In this document: positions 42,238-50,675 of the stretch, one piece after another
Layout: every line of letters begins with the position of its first letter
Numbering within the stretch: position 1 is the stretch's first letter
DNA from: Lewinellaceae bacterium
GTDB taxonomy: Bacteria > Bacteroidota > Bacteroidia > Chitinophagales > Saprospiraceae
Assembly (NCBI GenBank): GCA_020636435.1
Contig: JACJXX010000001.1
Location: 4,812,501 to 4,876,500, forward strand
Reading direction: 5' to 3'
DNA length: 64,000 bases
The notes under the pieces: model-generated
Database searches by the model: none
Told to the model about the DNA's origin: nothing
Seen by the model: only the letters and a program-made list of their open reading frames with translations
Translations under genes and position numbers: made by a program

Positions 42238-42966
42238 ATGAAAGCCATGATCTTTGCTGCCGGCCTGGGCACCCGCCTTCGGCCCCTGACGGAAAACAAG
42301 CCCAAAGCCCTGGTGGAGGTGGGAGGCCGCCCCCTCCTGGAAATCGCCATCCGGCGCCTGAAATATTTCGGCGTCCGCGAGGTGGTGGTCAATATCCACC
42401 ACTTTGGGAAACAGGTTGTTGATTTCCTGGAACAGCACGATTATTTCGATATCGACATTGCCATCTCCGACGAGCGCAGGCTGCTGCTCGATACGGGCGG
42501 CGGGCTGCAAAAGGCGGCACCTCATTTTAAAGATGCTCCCTTCCTGGTGCACAACGTAGATGTTCTTTCCGATATCAACCTGCCGGATCTCTACCGGACG
42601 CATCTCGCCTCCGGCGCCCTGGCCACCCTGGCGGTGCGGGATCGGCCGAGCTCCCGCCACCTGCTCTTCGACGAGGTTGGCCAACTGGCGGGCTGGCGCC
42701 ACAACCGCACCGGGGAAGAGCGCATCAGCCGGCGGGGAGTGGCCTATCAGCCTCTGGCTTTCAGCGGGTTGTATGTGCTCAGCCCTCGCATTTTCGAATT
42801 TATGCCTCCCGGCCCGGTGTTTTCCATCATCGACGTCTTCCTGGAAGCGGCCAAAAGCGAGCGCCTGCTGGCCTACCGCCACGACGATTCTCTTTGGCTC
42901 GACGTAGGCAAGATAGCCGCCCTGGAAAAAGCAGAGGCCCTGATCAACAACATCCCCCTGGCATGA
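42238..42966 (+). CDS. Sugar-1-phosphate nucleotidyltransferase family protein (MurU-like)
   Basis: A 242-residue enzyme with the nucleotidyltransferase signature at the very start (MIFAAGLGTRLRPLTENKPK) and the second motif ALVEVGGRPLLE. The sugar-binding region has NVDVLSDI, the metal site, and VFSIIDVFLEAAKSE; LWLDVGKIAALEKAEAL ends the domain. It lacks the left-handed helix of GlmU, like MurU, which makes UDP-MurNAc in cell-wall recycling. MurU itself is not certain; related enzymes make dTDP or GDP sugars. It is divergent from lpxK and overlaps the DUF554 gene by 4 bases (ATGA). Confidence 0.82.
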   Translation: MKAMIFAAGLGTRLRPLTENKPKALVEVGGRPLLEIAIRRLKYFGVREVVVNIHHFGKQVVDFLEQHDYFDIDIAISDERRLLLDTGGGLQKAAPHFKDAPFLVHNVDVLSDINLPDLYRTHLASGALATLAVRDRPSSRHLLFDEVGQLAGWRHNRTGEERISRRGVAYQPLAFSGLYVLSPRIFEFMPPGPVFSIIDVFLEAAKSERLLAYRHDDSLWLDVGKIAALEKAEALINNIPLA

Positions 42967-43676
42967 AGCAGCATCACCTCCCTATCGGCACCTTCATCAA
43001 CATGGCCACCGTGAGTGTAGGCAGCCTCATTGGCCTGTGGCTGCAGCAGCTCTTCCCCGCCAATGTGCAGGCCATTATCTTTCAGGCCATCGGCCTGGGC
43101 ACTCTGGTTATTGGCATTCAGATGGCGCTCAAAGTTCCCGACGGCTACCTGCTCATCTTCATCTTCAGCCTCATCCTGGGCGGCGTTTTCGGGGAGCTCC
43201 TCCATTTTGACGCCCTGCTCAACGGGTTCGGAGATTGGGTCAAACAGGTTTTCCAGGTGGAGGACAGCCGCTTTACCGAAGGGCTGGTCACCGCTTTCCT
43301 GCTGTTCTGTATTGGTTCCATGACCATCGTCGGGGCCATCGAGGAGGGCCTGCAGGGCAAACGGGAGCTGTTGCTCATTAAGTCTACGCTCGACGGCATC
43401 ACTTCCATTGCCTTCGCCGCCACCTACGGCATCGGCGTCCTCTTCTCCATCATCCCCATGCTGATCCTTCAGGGAGGAACGACGCTGCTGGCCCGGCAGT
43501 TGCATCGCTTTTTCACTCCTGTCATCATTGGGCAACTCAGCGCTGTGGGCGGCGTGCTGATCATTGCCATCGGCATCCGCCTGCTGGAACTGGGCACAGT
43601 GAATATTGAGAACCTGTTGCCGGCCCTGGCGGTGGTGGTCGGGCTGACCTGGGGGATCGAAAGGTATCGAAAGTGA
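42963..43676 (+). CDS. DUF554 family membrane protein
   Basis: About 237 residues from the ATG at 42963, whose ATGA overlaps the previous stop. It has about six hydrophobic helices, with the family patterns PIGTFINMATVSVGSLIGLW at the start and FCIGSMTIVGAIEEGLQGKR in the middle, then LLIKSTLDGITSIAFAATYG. DUF554 proteins are widespread membrane proteins of unknown function, possibly transporters. The overlap suggests coexpression with the MurU-like enzyme. Confidence 0.88.
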   Translation: MKQHHLPIGTFINMATVSVGSLIGLWLQQLFPANVQAIIFQAIGLGTLVIGIQMALKVPDGYLLIFIFSLILGGVFGELLHFDALLNGFGDWVKQVFQVEDSRFTEGLVTAFLLFCIGSMTIVGAIEEGLQGKRELLLIKSTLDGITSIAFAATYGIGVLFSIIPMLILQGGTTLLARQLHRFFTPVIIGQLSAVGGVLIIAIGIRLLELGTVNIENLLPALAVVVGLTWGIERYRK

Positions 43677-43688
43677 ACCTTTTCGAAG

Positions 43689-45017
43689 TTACTTTTTCTC
43701 TTTATATTCTTTGAATATCCTCTCAGCTTCGTCAAAAAACCTACTGTCAGCAAAAAAATCGAAACCGTCATCTTTTGATGAATTAGGCTGGTATTTTGAT
43801 TGAGGCTCAAATAATTTCATTTGATCTGCTGTTCCATTGGACTTGCCATTCTTCTCTACAAAATCACCCATTTCTTTCAATCCTACAAAAAACCTTTTTA
43901 AGATATTCCTTATGGCTTCGGAACTGTTGTCTACTCCAATCCATTTTCTTCCCAATTGATTAGCTACATCCAGTGTAGTTCCCGAACCAGAAAAACAATC
44001 CAAAACATAATCACCTTCGTTTGATGATGCTTTTATTATTCTTTCTATTAAAAAGGGGTTTTTTTCAGTTGGATAGCCAGTAATTTTTATATTCTGATTG
44101 ACAGAATCCTGCACATCCGTCCATATATCTTGGACAGGTATTCCTTTATCTTTATCAAAAAAAACTTTTCTTCTGGGGTTTCCGTTTGCAGACCAATAAA
44201 TCTCACCTTTAGCATCAAATTCATCAAGTCTATCAGGTGTATATTGCCAATGTTTGCCATTTGGTGGCATTTTACCACGCCAGGGTTTTCCTGTTTCTCC
44301 GTTTCTAACCCCAGGGGCATGGACTGGTACCTTTTTATATCTTCGCCCCGTTTCCTCGTCAATACAAGGGTATTCTTTCTTTATTTTTTCCTCGGACCAG
44401 GACAATGTAGCTCGATGCCAGGTGCTATTACTAGATTTTGAATAGTAAATGATGTAATCCGAAATGTTTCCATAAGTATTTCGTGTATAATTCTTGTTGC
44501 TACATTTCTTCCTGGTAATAAAACCTCTGAAATTCTTTGCTCCGAAGATTTCGTCCAATATCAGTTTGATCTCAAAAATCATATTATTATCTAAATGAAC
44601 ATATATTGAACCATCTTCAGATAATATCTCATGTAGCAAGATTAATCTTCTTCTGATAAACTCTATAAAATGGCTTCCAACCAAATCGTCTTTGTAAGAA
44701 CTTTTCTGATTCCGGGAGTAGAAAATGCTATTAGTCCCATAAGGTGGATCAATGTAAACAAGCTTGACTTTCCCTTTCAATTTGGCTTCATGGATTAAAT
44801 ACCTTAGAACGTCTAAGTTATCGCCATAAAAAAGTGAATTTGGATGTTGATTGCAAAAAACTTCTTCATACTTCTGTTTGGGTTTTTCTAAAAGCAATTG
44901 CTTCTTAGAAGCTTTCCCTTTATATGAAATCTCATAGTCGAAACTTTCGTTAAAAAGTTCATCGGAGATTATTAGTGTTTCTTCTCCCCAATTATTTTTC
45001 GTGATTCCGGTTGCCAT
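43689..45017 (-). CDS. Site-specific DNA methyltransferase (beta-class, N4/N6 type)
   Basis: A 442-residue enzyme. The catalytic motif IV DPPY is at residues 90-93 (VYIDPPYGTN), and motif I (AdoMet binding) follows late as CFSGSGTTLD (342-348), so the order is that of the beta class. Between them lies a long target-recognition-like part (about 160-310). DPPY enzymes methylate adenine N6 or cytosine N4. The upstream gene, three bases away, looks like its partner endonuclease. GC content is clearly lower than in its neighbours (lpxK and DUF2851 regions), pointing to acquisition by transfer. Confidence 0.9.
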   Translation of the reverse strand: MATGITKNNWGEETLIISDELFNESFDYEISYKGKASKKQLLLEKPKQKYEEVFCNQHPNSLFYGDNLDVLRYLIHEAKLKGKVKLVYIDPPYGTNSIFYSRNQKSSYKDDLVGSHFIEFIRRRLILLHEILSEDGSIYVHLDNNMIFEIKLILDEIFGAKNFRGFITRKKCSNKNYTRNTYGNISDYIIYYSKSSNSTWHRATLSWSEEKIKKEYPCIDEETGRRYKKVPVHAPGVRNGETGKPWRGKMPPNGKHWQYTPDRLDEFDAKGEIYWSANGNPRRKVFFDKDKGIPVQDIWTDVQDSVNQNIKITGYPTEKNPFLIERIIKASSNEGDYVLDCFSGSGTTLDVANQLGRKWIGVDNSSEAIRNILKRFFVGLKEMGDFVEKNGKSNGTADQMKLFEPQSKYQPNSSKDDGFDFFADSRFFDEAERIFKEYKEKK

Positions 45018-45020
45018 AAT

Positions 45021-45683
45021 TTATGATTTTAGCCATTCCAAAGAAACCCGTTCTGTTATCATCCTTAAAGTAACAACGAGAATATCATCAGAGCTATCTT
45101 CGATGTAACTGTAATCATCCCACATTGATCCAAGTAAAAGCCCTGGTCCATCATTTACAAAAATTATCTTAGTCCTTAAATCTTTACCTTTAGCATAGTT
45201 GAGCAGCTCATTTGCCGCATTTCTATTTCCACCTGTTCTGTCGTCTTCCTGTGCGCCTCCTCTATCACCGTCATACCTGGCAAACCCAATAGCAAGAAGA
45301 TCATCGCCTTCTTTGATCATAAAATCTGCTGGCCTGTCTGGTTTAGGATAATCTTCAAATACTTCCCCTAAAAGGATATCCCTTCCTGCTCTTTCAGGGC
45401 CTGAAATTTCTAAATCAGGAAATTTGCTTCTTAACAATTCGAACATTCTTTCTGTTAAGTCGTACCCTTTTTGCCCTCTGCTTTTATATTCCCACAACAA
45501 TGCACATAATGCCTCATCAGGCATTGGCCTTGAAAGAAACGCTTTTTGGACTTCGACAATCGGTCTAAATTTATTTCCAAATTCTGCACAAATCCATTGT
45601 GCTTGAGTCTTCTTTTTAAGCATTTCAACAGGAGTGCCTGGACTCACGTATTTTCTGAAAACCCTTGCCAATTGAATTCTCAT
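45021..45683 (-). CDS. Putative restriction endonuclease
   Basis: A 220-residue soluble protein with no family that I can name with certainty. Its conserved-looking part is about 135-190 (PDRPADFMIKEGDDLLAIGF, then ARYDGDRGGAQEDDRTGGNR), acidic and Gly/Arg-rich, in the place where a PD-(D/E)XK-like core might lie. The three-base gap to the methyltransferase and the same low GC content imply a restriction-modification pair. The function is inferred from context; a direct match to a known enzyme is lacking. Confidence 0.6.
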   Translation of the reverse strand: MRIQLARVFRKYVSPGTPVEMLKKKTQAQWICAEFGNKFRPIVEVQKAFLSRPMPDEALCALLWEYKSRGQKGYDLTERMFELLRSKFPDLEISGPERAGRDILLGEVFEDYPKPDRPADFMIKEGDDLLAIGFARYDGDRGGAQEDDRTGGNRNAANELLNYAKGKDLRTKIIFVNDGPGLLLGSMWDDYSYIEDSSDDILVVTLRMITERVSLEWLKS

Positions 45684-45689
45684 CCAGGG

Positions 45690-45878
45690 TTACTTTAATT
45701 CAGAAGTAAGCAAAAATAAGCGTTCTGAACTTTCAGACTGCTTCAGAAGTTGACCAAATAATTCAAGAACGGGCCTGTACAGCAAACAAGCATCCACCAA
45801 TATATCAGGATAGAAGTCACCGGTTGCAAGCGTTATCCAATTTGCTCCATCCTTTTTATAATCACTAAATTTATGCAT
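45690..45878 (-). CDS. Small hypothetical protein upstream of the restriction gene
   Basis: A 62-residue frame (MHKFSDYKKDGANWITLATG, ending SSERLFLLTSELK) six bases before the putative endonuclease. It has no signal or membrane segment. It may be the first gene of the restriction-modification operon or an upstream control protein; no helix-turn-helix of the C-protein type is visible. Alternatively the endonuclease was once longer and this is its broken N-terminal part. Real coding status is uncertain. Confidence 0.45.
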   Translation of the reverse strand: MHKFSDYKKDGANWITLATGDFYPDILVDACLLYRPVLELFGQLLKQSESSERLFLLTSELK

Positions 45879-45984
45879 CCACTTTTTCTGCCAAAGTTAA
45901 TCATTGTTTCGGACGTTTTTTTTTTGCTTAAATTGTGTACTATGCATGGAGAATACCGTAAGGGAAAAAAATCAGTATACTAAT

Positions 45985-46147
45985 AGAGTTGATGCGTTGG
46001 GAGCATTCAGCGGTTAAAAAGTTACTTTTCGCCCTGCTCTTCGTTCCAAAAGCGGTCAGGTAGCGCCACTATCCTCCCACTTTTGCGCCTCAATCAGGGC
46101 GAAAATTAATCTTTTTTCCCACTAAAGCCCCCCAACGCATCAACTCT
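45985..46147. repeat. Nested inverted repeat (17-bp and 11-bp arms)
   Basis: AGAGTTGATGCGTTGGG (45985-46001) recurs perfectly inverted at 46131-46147. Inside, TTTTCGCCCTG (46026-46036) recurs inverted at 46095-46105. The 163-base unit lies between the restriction module and the DUF2851 gene and has no open frame. It marks the edge of the AT-rich module. The rest of 45879-46206 contains nothing else recognised. Confidence 0.6.
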
Positions 46148-46206
46148 AATCATAAAGCAACATTAGTTTCGGAACAATAATCTGTGTCTTATCCTTGAGC
46201 TAATCA

Positions 46207-47478
46207 TTATCCCTTCAACACCGCATTCCCCACCGCACACTCCAAACACCGTTTCTTATCACAATACTCGTTCTTTAGCTGCAGCAGCGCCTGCGTCTGA
46301 AAGGCCGATTCGGCATCCGCGCCAACGTCCTTCCAACGGCGGATGACGGCATTGGCCTCCGGGCGGGTAGCCTCCAGCAATTCCAGCGCCCGCTCCAGGT
46401 ATTTTTCCTCCCCTTTGCGCTGCCCGTACAGGAAGAGGAAGGGGGCAATGGTGTTGATGAAAATGAGGTGGATGGCCTGCCGCCCCAGGGCCTTGCGCTT
46501 TTTATCCGACGTTTTGTCGAATGTATAGTGCGTCCACCAGTAGTTGGAGAGTTTGACTTCGAAGATGTTTTCCACCTCCGGCATGCTGAGGGCTGCCATC
46601 ACCTTGCTGAAGAGGTTGTCGGTTTGAAAAAGCAGCGTGCAGAGCTGGGCGATGCGCAGGGTAGGGAAGTTGGCGGGCCGCAGCCGCAGGAACTTCCATG
46701 CTTGCGGCGGCAGGGGCTGAAGCTGGTATTTTCGGCGCTGGAACCGGTACTCTTTTTGCAACTGCTGCGGATATTCCTCTTCGAACGGGCCGGCGAGCAG
46801 GCCCGACTGCCCGAACAGCAGGGCCTCCATCTGGAAGAGGCTATGGCGGTGTTTCCTCAGCAGCAGCAACGGGCAGCGCTGAGCCAGCATCATGAAGGGC
46901 TCGGCGTTGACCCTGGCGCCGAAACTGCGCGCCAGGAAGTGATAGAACGTTTCCTCCCAGTCTTCCTTATTCTGTTCCAGCTGTTGGGCGATGGCCAGCG
47001 CTTTTTCCTCCAGGCGCTCGGCGGCCAGGCGTTCCAGCCACAGGTTGCGGGTCAGTTCGCTGACGGTGGGGAACTGCCGCTCGCAGGCGATCCAGTCTTC
47101 GTTGTTCAGCAACCGGAGGTATTGGGACGCCAGCTTCGGCGGCATGCGCTTTTTCATCTCCAGGCAGGGAATGCGCTCGCCGCGGGCGTGGTGGACGGGC
47201 GTGTCTTCCTCCATCACCACGTGCAGGATCACATTGTCGTAGGCGCGGTCTTCCTGGTGGCCGTGCTGCAGCCAGTCGGAAGCATTGAGGTGCATCTCTA
47301 CATTGCCGGCCCAGAGGGTTTCGCCGATGCGGATGCGGGCGTTGAGGAAATCAGGGCCGGCGTGGGTGTTGTGCGTTCCGGTATGGAGGATTTCGATGGG
47401 CTCGCCGGTAGTGGTTTGCAGGGCGGCGAGGTTAAAGCGCTGCAGGCGCCAGGCGTAGTGCAACAAGTCTTCTTTCAT
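46207..47478 (-). CDS. DUF2851 family protein
   Basis: About 423 residues from the ATG at 47478, where the family's usual start (MKEDLLHYAWRLQRFNLAAL) begins. An upstream start at 47619 adds 47 residues that are not part of the family. The conserved part includes EILHTGTHNTHAGPDFLNAR and GNVEMHLNASDWLQHGH, and a Cys cluster at the C-terminus (EYCDKKRCLECAVGN). DUF2851 is confined mainly to Bacteroidota and Chlorobi; its function is unknown. The Cys cluster suggests metal binding. No operon partner is evident. Confidence 0.88.
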   Translation of the reverse strand: MKEDLLHYAWRLQRFNLAALQTTTGEPIEILHTGTHNTHAGPDFLNARIRIGETLWAGNVEMHLNASDWLQHGHQEDRAYDNVILHVVMEEDTPVHHARGERIPCLEMKKRMPPKLASQYLRLLNNEDWIACERQFPTVSELTRNLWLERLAAERLEEKALAIAQQLEQNKEDWEETFYHFLARSFGARVNAEPFMMLAQRCPLLLLRKHRHSLFQMEALLFGQSGLLAGPFEEEYPQQLQKEYRFQRRKYQLQPLPPQAWKFLRLRPANFPTLRIAQLCTLLFQTDNLFSKVMAALSMPEVENIFEVKLSNYWWTHYTFDKTSDKKRKALGRQAIHLIFINTIAPFLFLYGQRKGEEKYLERALELLEATRPEANAVIRRWKDVGADAESAFQTQALLQLKNEYCDKKRCLECAVGNAVLKG

Positions 47479-47667
47479 ATCGCGCTGTTTCAGGTTGTGA
47501 AAAAAGGTACAGCGTTGGTTTTTTACCTGATCTTGCGCGCAAAATGGTAGGTATTGGTGTGTCGGTTTACTCTTGACGAAAGATGATGGCAAGTTGCAGC
47601 AAAAAAAGCAAAGAAACAAGTTTTTGTTTTAAAAAATTTGTTTTAAAACATTTGCAAGAGAAGCAGC

Positions 47668-48168
47668 CTATAAATCCACCCGTTCGTAAACTTCAAAGGT
47701 ATATCGATGAGCGTTCTTGTCATCCGGTTCGTGGCCTTCGCTGGAAACCAGGCGCCATTCCTTTTCCGGCAGATCGGGGAAGAATACTTCGCCGCCCTCC
47801 ACGTCCACTTCTACCCGGGTGAGGTACACGCGGTCCCAGAAGGGCATGCTTTGGCGGTAGATTTGGCCGCCGCCGATGATGAAGGCCTCCTCTTCCCCGT
47901 TGTTGTAAGCAACCGAGAGGGCTTCCTGCACCGAAGGAGCAATCAGGCAGTTGGAGGCAATGAAGAAAGGATTGCGGGTAACGACGATATTGGTCCGCTT
48001 GGGCAATGCCCTGCCAATGGATTCAAAGCTCTTGCGGCCCATGATGATGTGGTGGTTTAGGGTGGTGCGTTTGAAGTATTTCAGGTCGGCGGGCAGGTAC
48101 CAGGGGATGCCGTTATCTTTGCCGATAACGTTGTTCCGGCCTACCGCCACTATTGCGGAAACGATCAT
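47668..48168 (-). CDS. folA: Dihydrofolate reductase
   Basis: About 166 residues from the ATG at 48168 (MIVSAIVAVGRNNVIGKDNG), the conserved enzyme start. An upstream in-frame start at 48255 would add 29 residues and is not supported. Visible are IPWYLPADLKYFKRTTL with the active-site acidic residue, MGRKSFESIGRALPKRTNIV, EAFIIGGGQIY and the C-terminal HRYTFEVYER. It reduces dihydrofolate with NADPH for thymidylate and purine synthesis. It stands on the reverse strand after mrdA, with an intergenic palindrome and C9 tract before it. Confidence 0.95.
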   Translation of the reverse strand: MIVSAIVAVGRNNVIGKDNGIPWYLPADLKYFKRTTLNHHIIMGRKSFESIGRALPKRTNIVVTRNPFFIASNCLIAPSVQEALSVAYNNGEEEAFIIGGGQIYRQSMPFWDRVYLTRVEVDVEGGEVFFPDLPEKEWRLVSSEGHEPDDKNAHRYTFEVYERVDL

Positions 48169-48219
48169 ATCATACTTCTTTTGCTTAGAGTATATTTGGA
48201 GGTGGCGGTTTGCTGGGTT

Positions 48220-48261
48220 GTGTAAATGTGTAAAAGAGGGGGGGGGCTCAGTCATTTACAC
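48220..48261. repeat. 9-bp inverted repeat with G9 tract
   Basis: GTGTAAATG (48220-48228) is inverted at 48253-48261. A run of nine Gs lies between the arms at 48238-48246. The element is about 50-90 bases upstream of folA on its strand and could change the spacing of a promoter. Its right arm shares CATTTACACC with the 22978-23029 repeat. Confidence 0.35.
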
Positions 48262-48274
48262 CCTTACATTAACA

Positions 48275-50140
48275 TTAAGGCGTAGCGTCCATCAAATCCG
48301 CCGCCATGATGCGCTGTTCGAGCCATTTGCGGCTGTCGTCGATCTTGCCGTTGACCAGTTTTTCGATCATCAGGCTGGCGATCGGCGCGGCAAAAGTGCC
48401 GCCGAAGCCCGCATTTTCTACATAGACCGCAATGGCGATCCGGGGGTTGTCTTTGGGCGCGAACGCGAAAAAGATAGAGTGGTCCTTCCCGTGAGGGTTT
48501 TCCGCCGTCCCGGTCTTGCCGCAGACCGAAACGCCCGGTACCTGAGCCGAGCGGGCGGTGCCGGCCAGCACGACTTTCTCCATGCCGTTGGCCACCAGGT
48601 CGAAGTACTCTTTTTTTATCTCTACCTTATGTTTTTCTGTAAACTCGGCGGGTATGGCCATTTCGTTGCCCATCAGGCCTTTGACCAGGTGAGGGGTGTA
48701 ATAGTATCCTCGGTTGGCAATGATGGCGGCCGCGTTGGCCATCTGCAGGTTGGTCAGCAACAATTCGCCCTGGCCGATGCCCAGGGAGCGGATCCAGAGC
48801 GAATTCCATTTCTGCCCTTCCTGTTGGCGGTTGAAATAATCGTTGTAGAATTTTGAAGTAGGATAGAAGCCTTTTTTTTCGCGGGGCAGGTCGATGCCCA
48901 ATTGCTGATAAAGGCCGAATTGATTCAGGTAATAGTTGAAAGTATCCAGCCCTTTCTGGGGGTTGTAGAAATTGTTTTCCCCATCGATGATCTCCCGGAA
49001 AATGGTCACGAAGTAAGCATTGCAGGAGTATTGGATACCCGTTTCGACGCTGTAACAATGGGGGTGGTTGTGGCAGCCGGTGAGCCGCATGCCGTTGTAG
49101 TAATAAGCGCCCGAGCAGGATACGGCCTTGTCGGGGGTGATGGCGCCCGTTTGCAGGCCGATGAGGGCGATGATGGGCTTAAACAGAGAACCCGGCGGAT
49201 ACTGAGCCATGATGGAGCGGTCGAACAGGGGGTTGTTCGGGTTTTGCAGCAATTCGTTGTAGGCCTTTCCCCGGTCGCGGTCGATAGCCAGAATATTGGG
49301 GTCGTAGGTAGGAGTGCTCACCATGGCGAGCACTTCGCCGGTGGCGGGGTCTAAAGCGACGATGCTGCCGATCTTGTTTTGCATCAGCTCCTCGCCGTAA
49401 GCCTGCAGGCCGAGGTCGATCGTAGTGATGAGGTCTTTGCCGGATACGGGTTCTTTGTCGAATTCCCCTCCGTTGTAAGCTTCTATCTCCCTGCCCAGGT
49501 TGTCCTTGAGCACCATGCTGATCCCCTTTTCGCCGCGAAGCATCGGCTCGTAATAAAGTTCCAGCCCTCCGGTGCCGATGTAGTCGCCGGGTACATAGCT
49601 GCCGTTCGAATTGTCAACTTCTTCGCGGTTGACTTCCCGGATGTACCCCAGCAGGTGAGCGGCATTCTTATGCGGATAGCCGCGGGCGTGCCGCAGCACG
49701 GGCCGGAAGCCGGGAAACTGGTAGAGCCGTTCCTGGAATCGGGCAAAATCCTTGGCGGAGATTTTGGTTAGGAAAGGAAAGGGCACCGACCGGGAGAAAC
49801 GCGGGTCTTTCCAGTTTTTATTCAGGGCTTCGTCGAAATATTTTTCGGTGATGTTCAGCAGCTCGCAAAAAGCCTTTTTATCCATATTCTGGTCCACCTG
49901 ATTGTAGGTGGCCATCAGGTCGTAGGTCGGGTTGTTGTACACCAGGATATCGCCATTGCGGTCGTAGACAGTGCCCCGGGCAGGGTAGACGACCTGTTCG
50001 TCGATAGCGGTAGCGTCGGCTTTGGTGGTATAGGAAGAATCGATTAACTGCAACTGCAATGCGCGCAGGGCCAGCAACCCCGCCGCCAGGGCGAAGAAAA
50101 TCCTGATTATGTATTGCCGGTGAAGATCCAGGTATGTCAC
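48275..50140 (-). CDS. mrdA: Penicillin-binding protein 2 (peptidoglycan D,D-transpeptidase)
   Basis: A 621-residue class B penicillin-binding protein with an N-terminal membrane anchor (about 10-30) and a pedestal domain. The transpeptidase domain has SxxK in QYPPGSLFKPIIALIGLQ, SxN in QYSCNAYFVTIFRE and KTGT in VCGKTGTAENPHG. It crosslinks peptidoglycan during cell elongation, working with the elongasome (MreB, MreC, MreD, RodA). It follows mreD by 13 bases on the reverse strand. RodA, often the next gene, is not here; folA follows. Confidence 0.95.
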   Translation of the reverse strand: MTYLDLHRQYIIRIFFALAAGLLALRALQLQLIDSSYTTKADATAIDEQVVYPARGTVYDRNGDILVYNNPTYDLMATYNQVDQNMDKKAFCELLNITEKYFDEALNKNWKDPRFSRSVPFPFLTKISAKDFARFQERLYQFPGFRPVLRHARGYPHKNAAHLLGYIREVNREEVDNSNGSYVPGDYIGTGGLELYYEPMLRGEKGISMVLKDNLGREIEAYNGGEFDKEPVSGKDLITTIDLGLQAYGEELMQNKIGSIVALDPATGEVLAMVSTPTYDPNILAIDRDRGKAYNELLQNPNNPLFDRSIMAQYPPGSLFKPIIALIGLQTGAITPDKAVSCSGAYYYNGMRLTGCHNHPHCYSVETGIQYSCNAYFVTIFREIIDGENNFYNPQKGLDTFNYYLNQFGLYQQLGIDLPREKKGFYPTSKFYNDYFNRQQEGQKWNSLWIRSLGIGQGELLLTNLQMANAAAIIANRGYYYTPHLVKGLMGNEMAIPAEFTEKHKVEIKKEYFDLVANGMEKVVLAGTARSAQVPGVSVCGKTGTAENPHGKDHSIFFAFAPKDNPRIAIAVYVENAGFGGTFAAPIASLMIEKLVNGKIDDSRKWLEQRIMAADLMDATP

Positions 50141-50153
50141 TGCTGCTTGGTTT

Positions 50154-50675
50154 TTAATCCATTGGGTTAAAGATATACATTACGATCATAACAAAGATCA
50201 TGGACAGGGGAAAACTATAAAGCGTTTTCAGCAAAATGGCCTTGATAAAAACGAATGAAAAAGCATCGAGGCTGTAGTAAACAAATAAATGAAACACCAT
50301 CATGGCGCTGGCGTAGATCAAAAACCACCTGAGGCCCATTCTCTTTTTTGTCGGGCTGTGGTTGACGTTGTACCCTTCGCGCGGCTGCATCCATTTCAGG
50401 GGCCAGGGCCGCACATAGGCCGTCAGGACGCTGGCAGCGGCGTGGACGCCCCAGGAGTCGTAAGCCGCATCTACCAGTATGCCCATGGCAAAAGCGGAAA
50501 GCAGCGCCGCCGGCATGGGCGTCCGCAACGGCAACAGGATGATGAAAAGCGGATAGACGATGAAGTTGATGTATGGCAAATCCTCCCACCCGGAGGAAAA
50601 GGGCTTCAGCACCATCACCTGCAGCACCAGCAGGCCTATGAAACGGACAATATTTATAGGTACTGCATTAGTCAT
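50154..50675 (-). CDS. mreD: Rod shape-determining protein MreD
   Basis: A 173-residue protein with about five hydrophobic helices, typical of MreD (NIVRFIGLLVLQVMVLKPFS at the start, then INFIVYPLFIILLPLRTP). The sequence is poorly conserved in this family and the assignment rests also on position between mreC and mrdA. It overlaps mreC by 8 bases, indicating coupled translation. It links MreC and the peptidoglycan synthases in the inner membrane. Confidence 0.85.
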   Translation of the reverse strand: MTNAVPINIVRFIGLLVLQVMVLKPFSSGWEDLPYINFIVYPLFIILLPLRTPMPAALLSAFAMGILVDAAYDSWGVHAAASVLTAYVRPWPLKWMQPREGYNVNHSPTKKRMGLRWFLIYASAMMVFHLFVYYSLDAFSFVFIKAILLKTLYSFPLSMIFVMIVMYIFNPMD

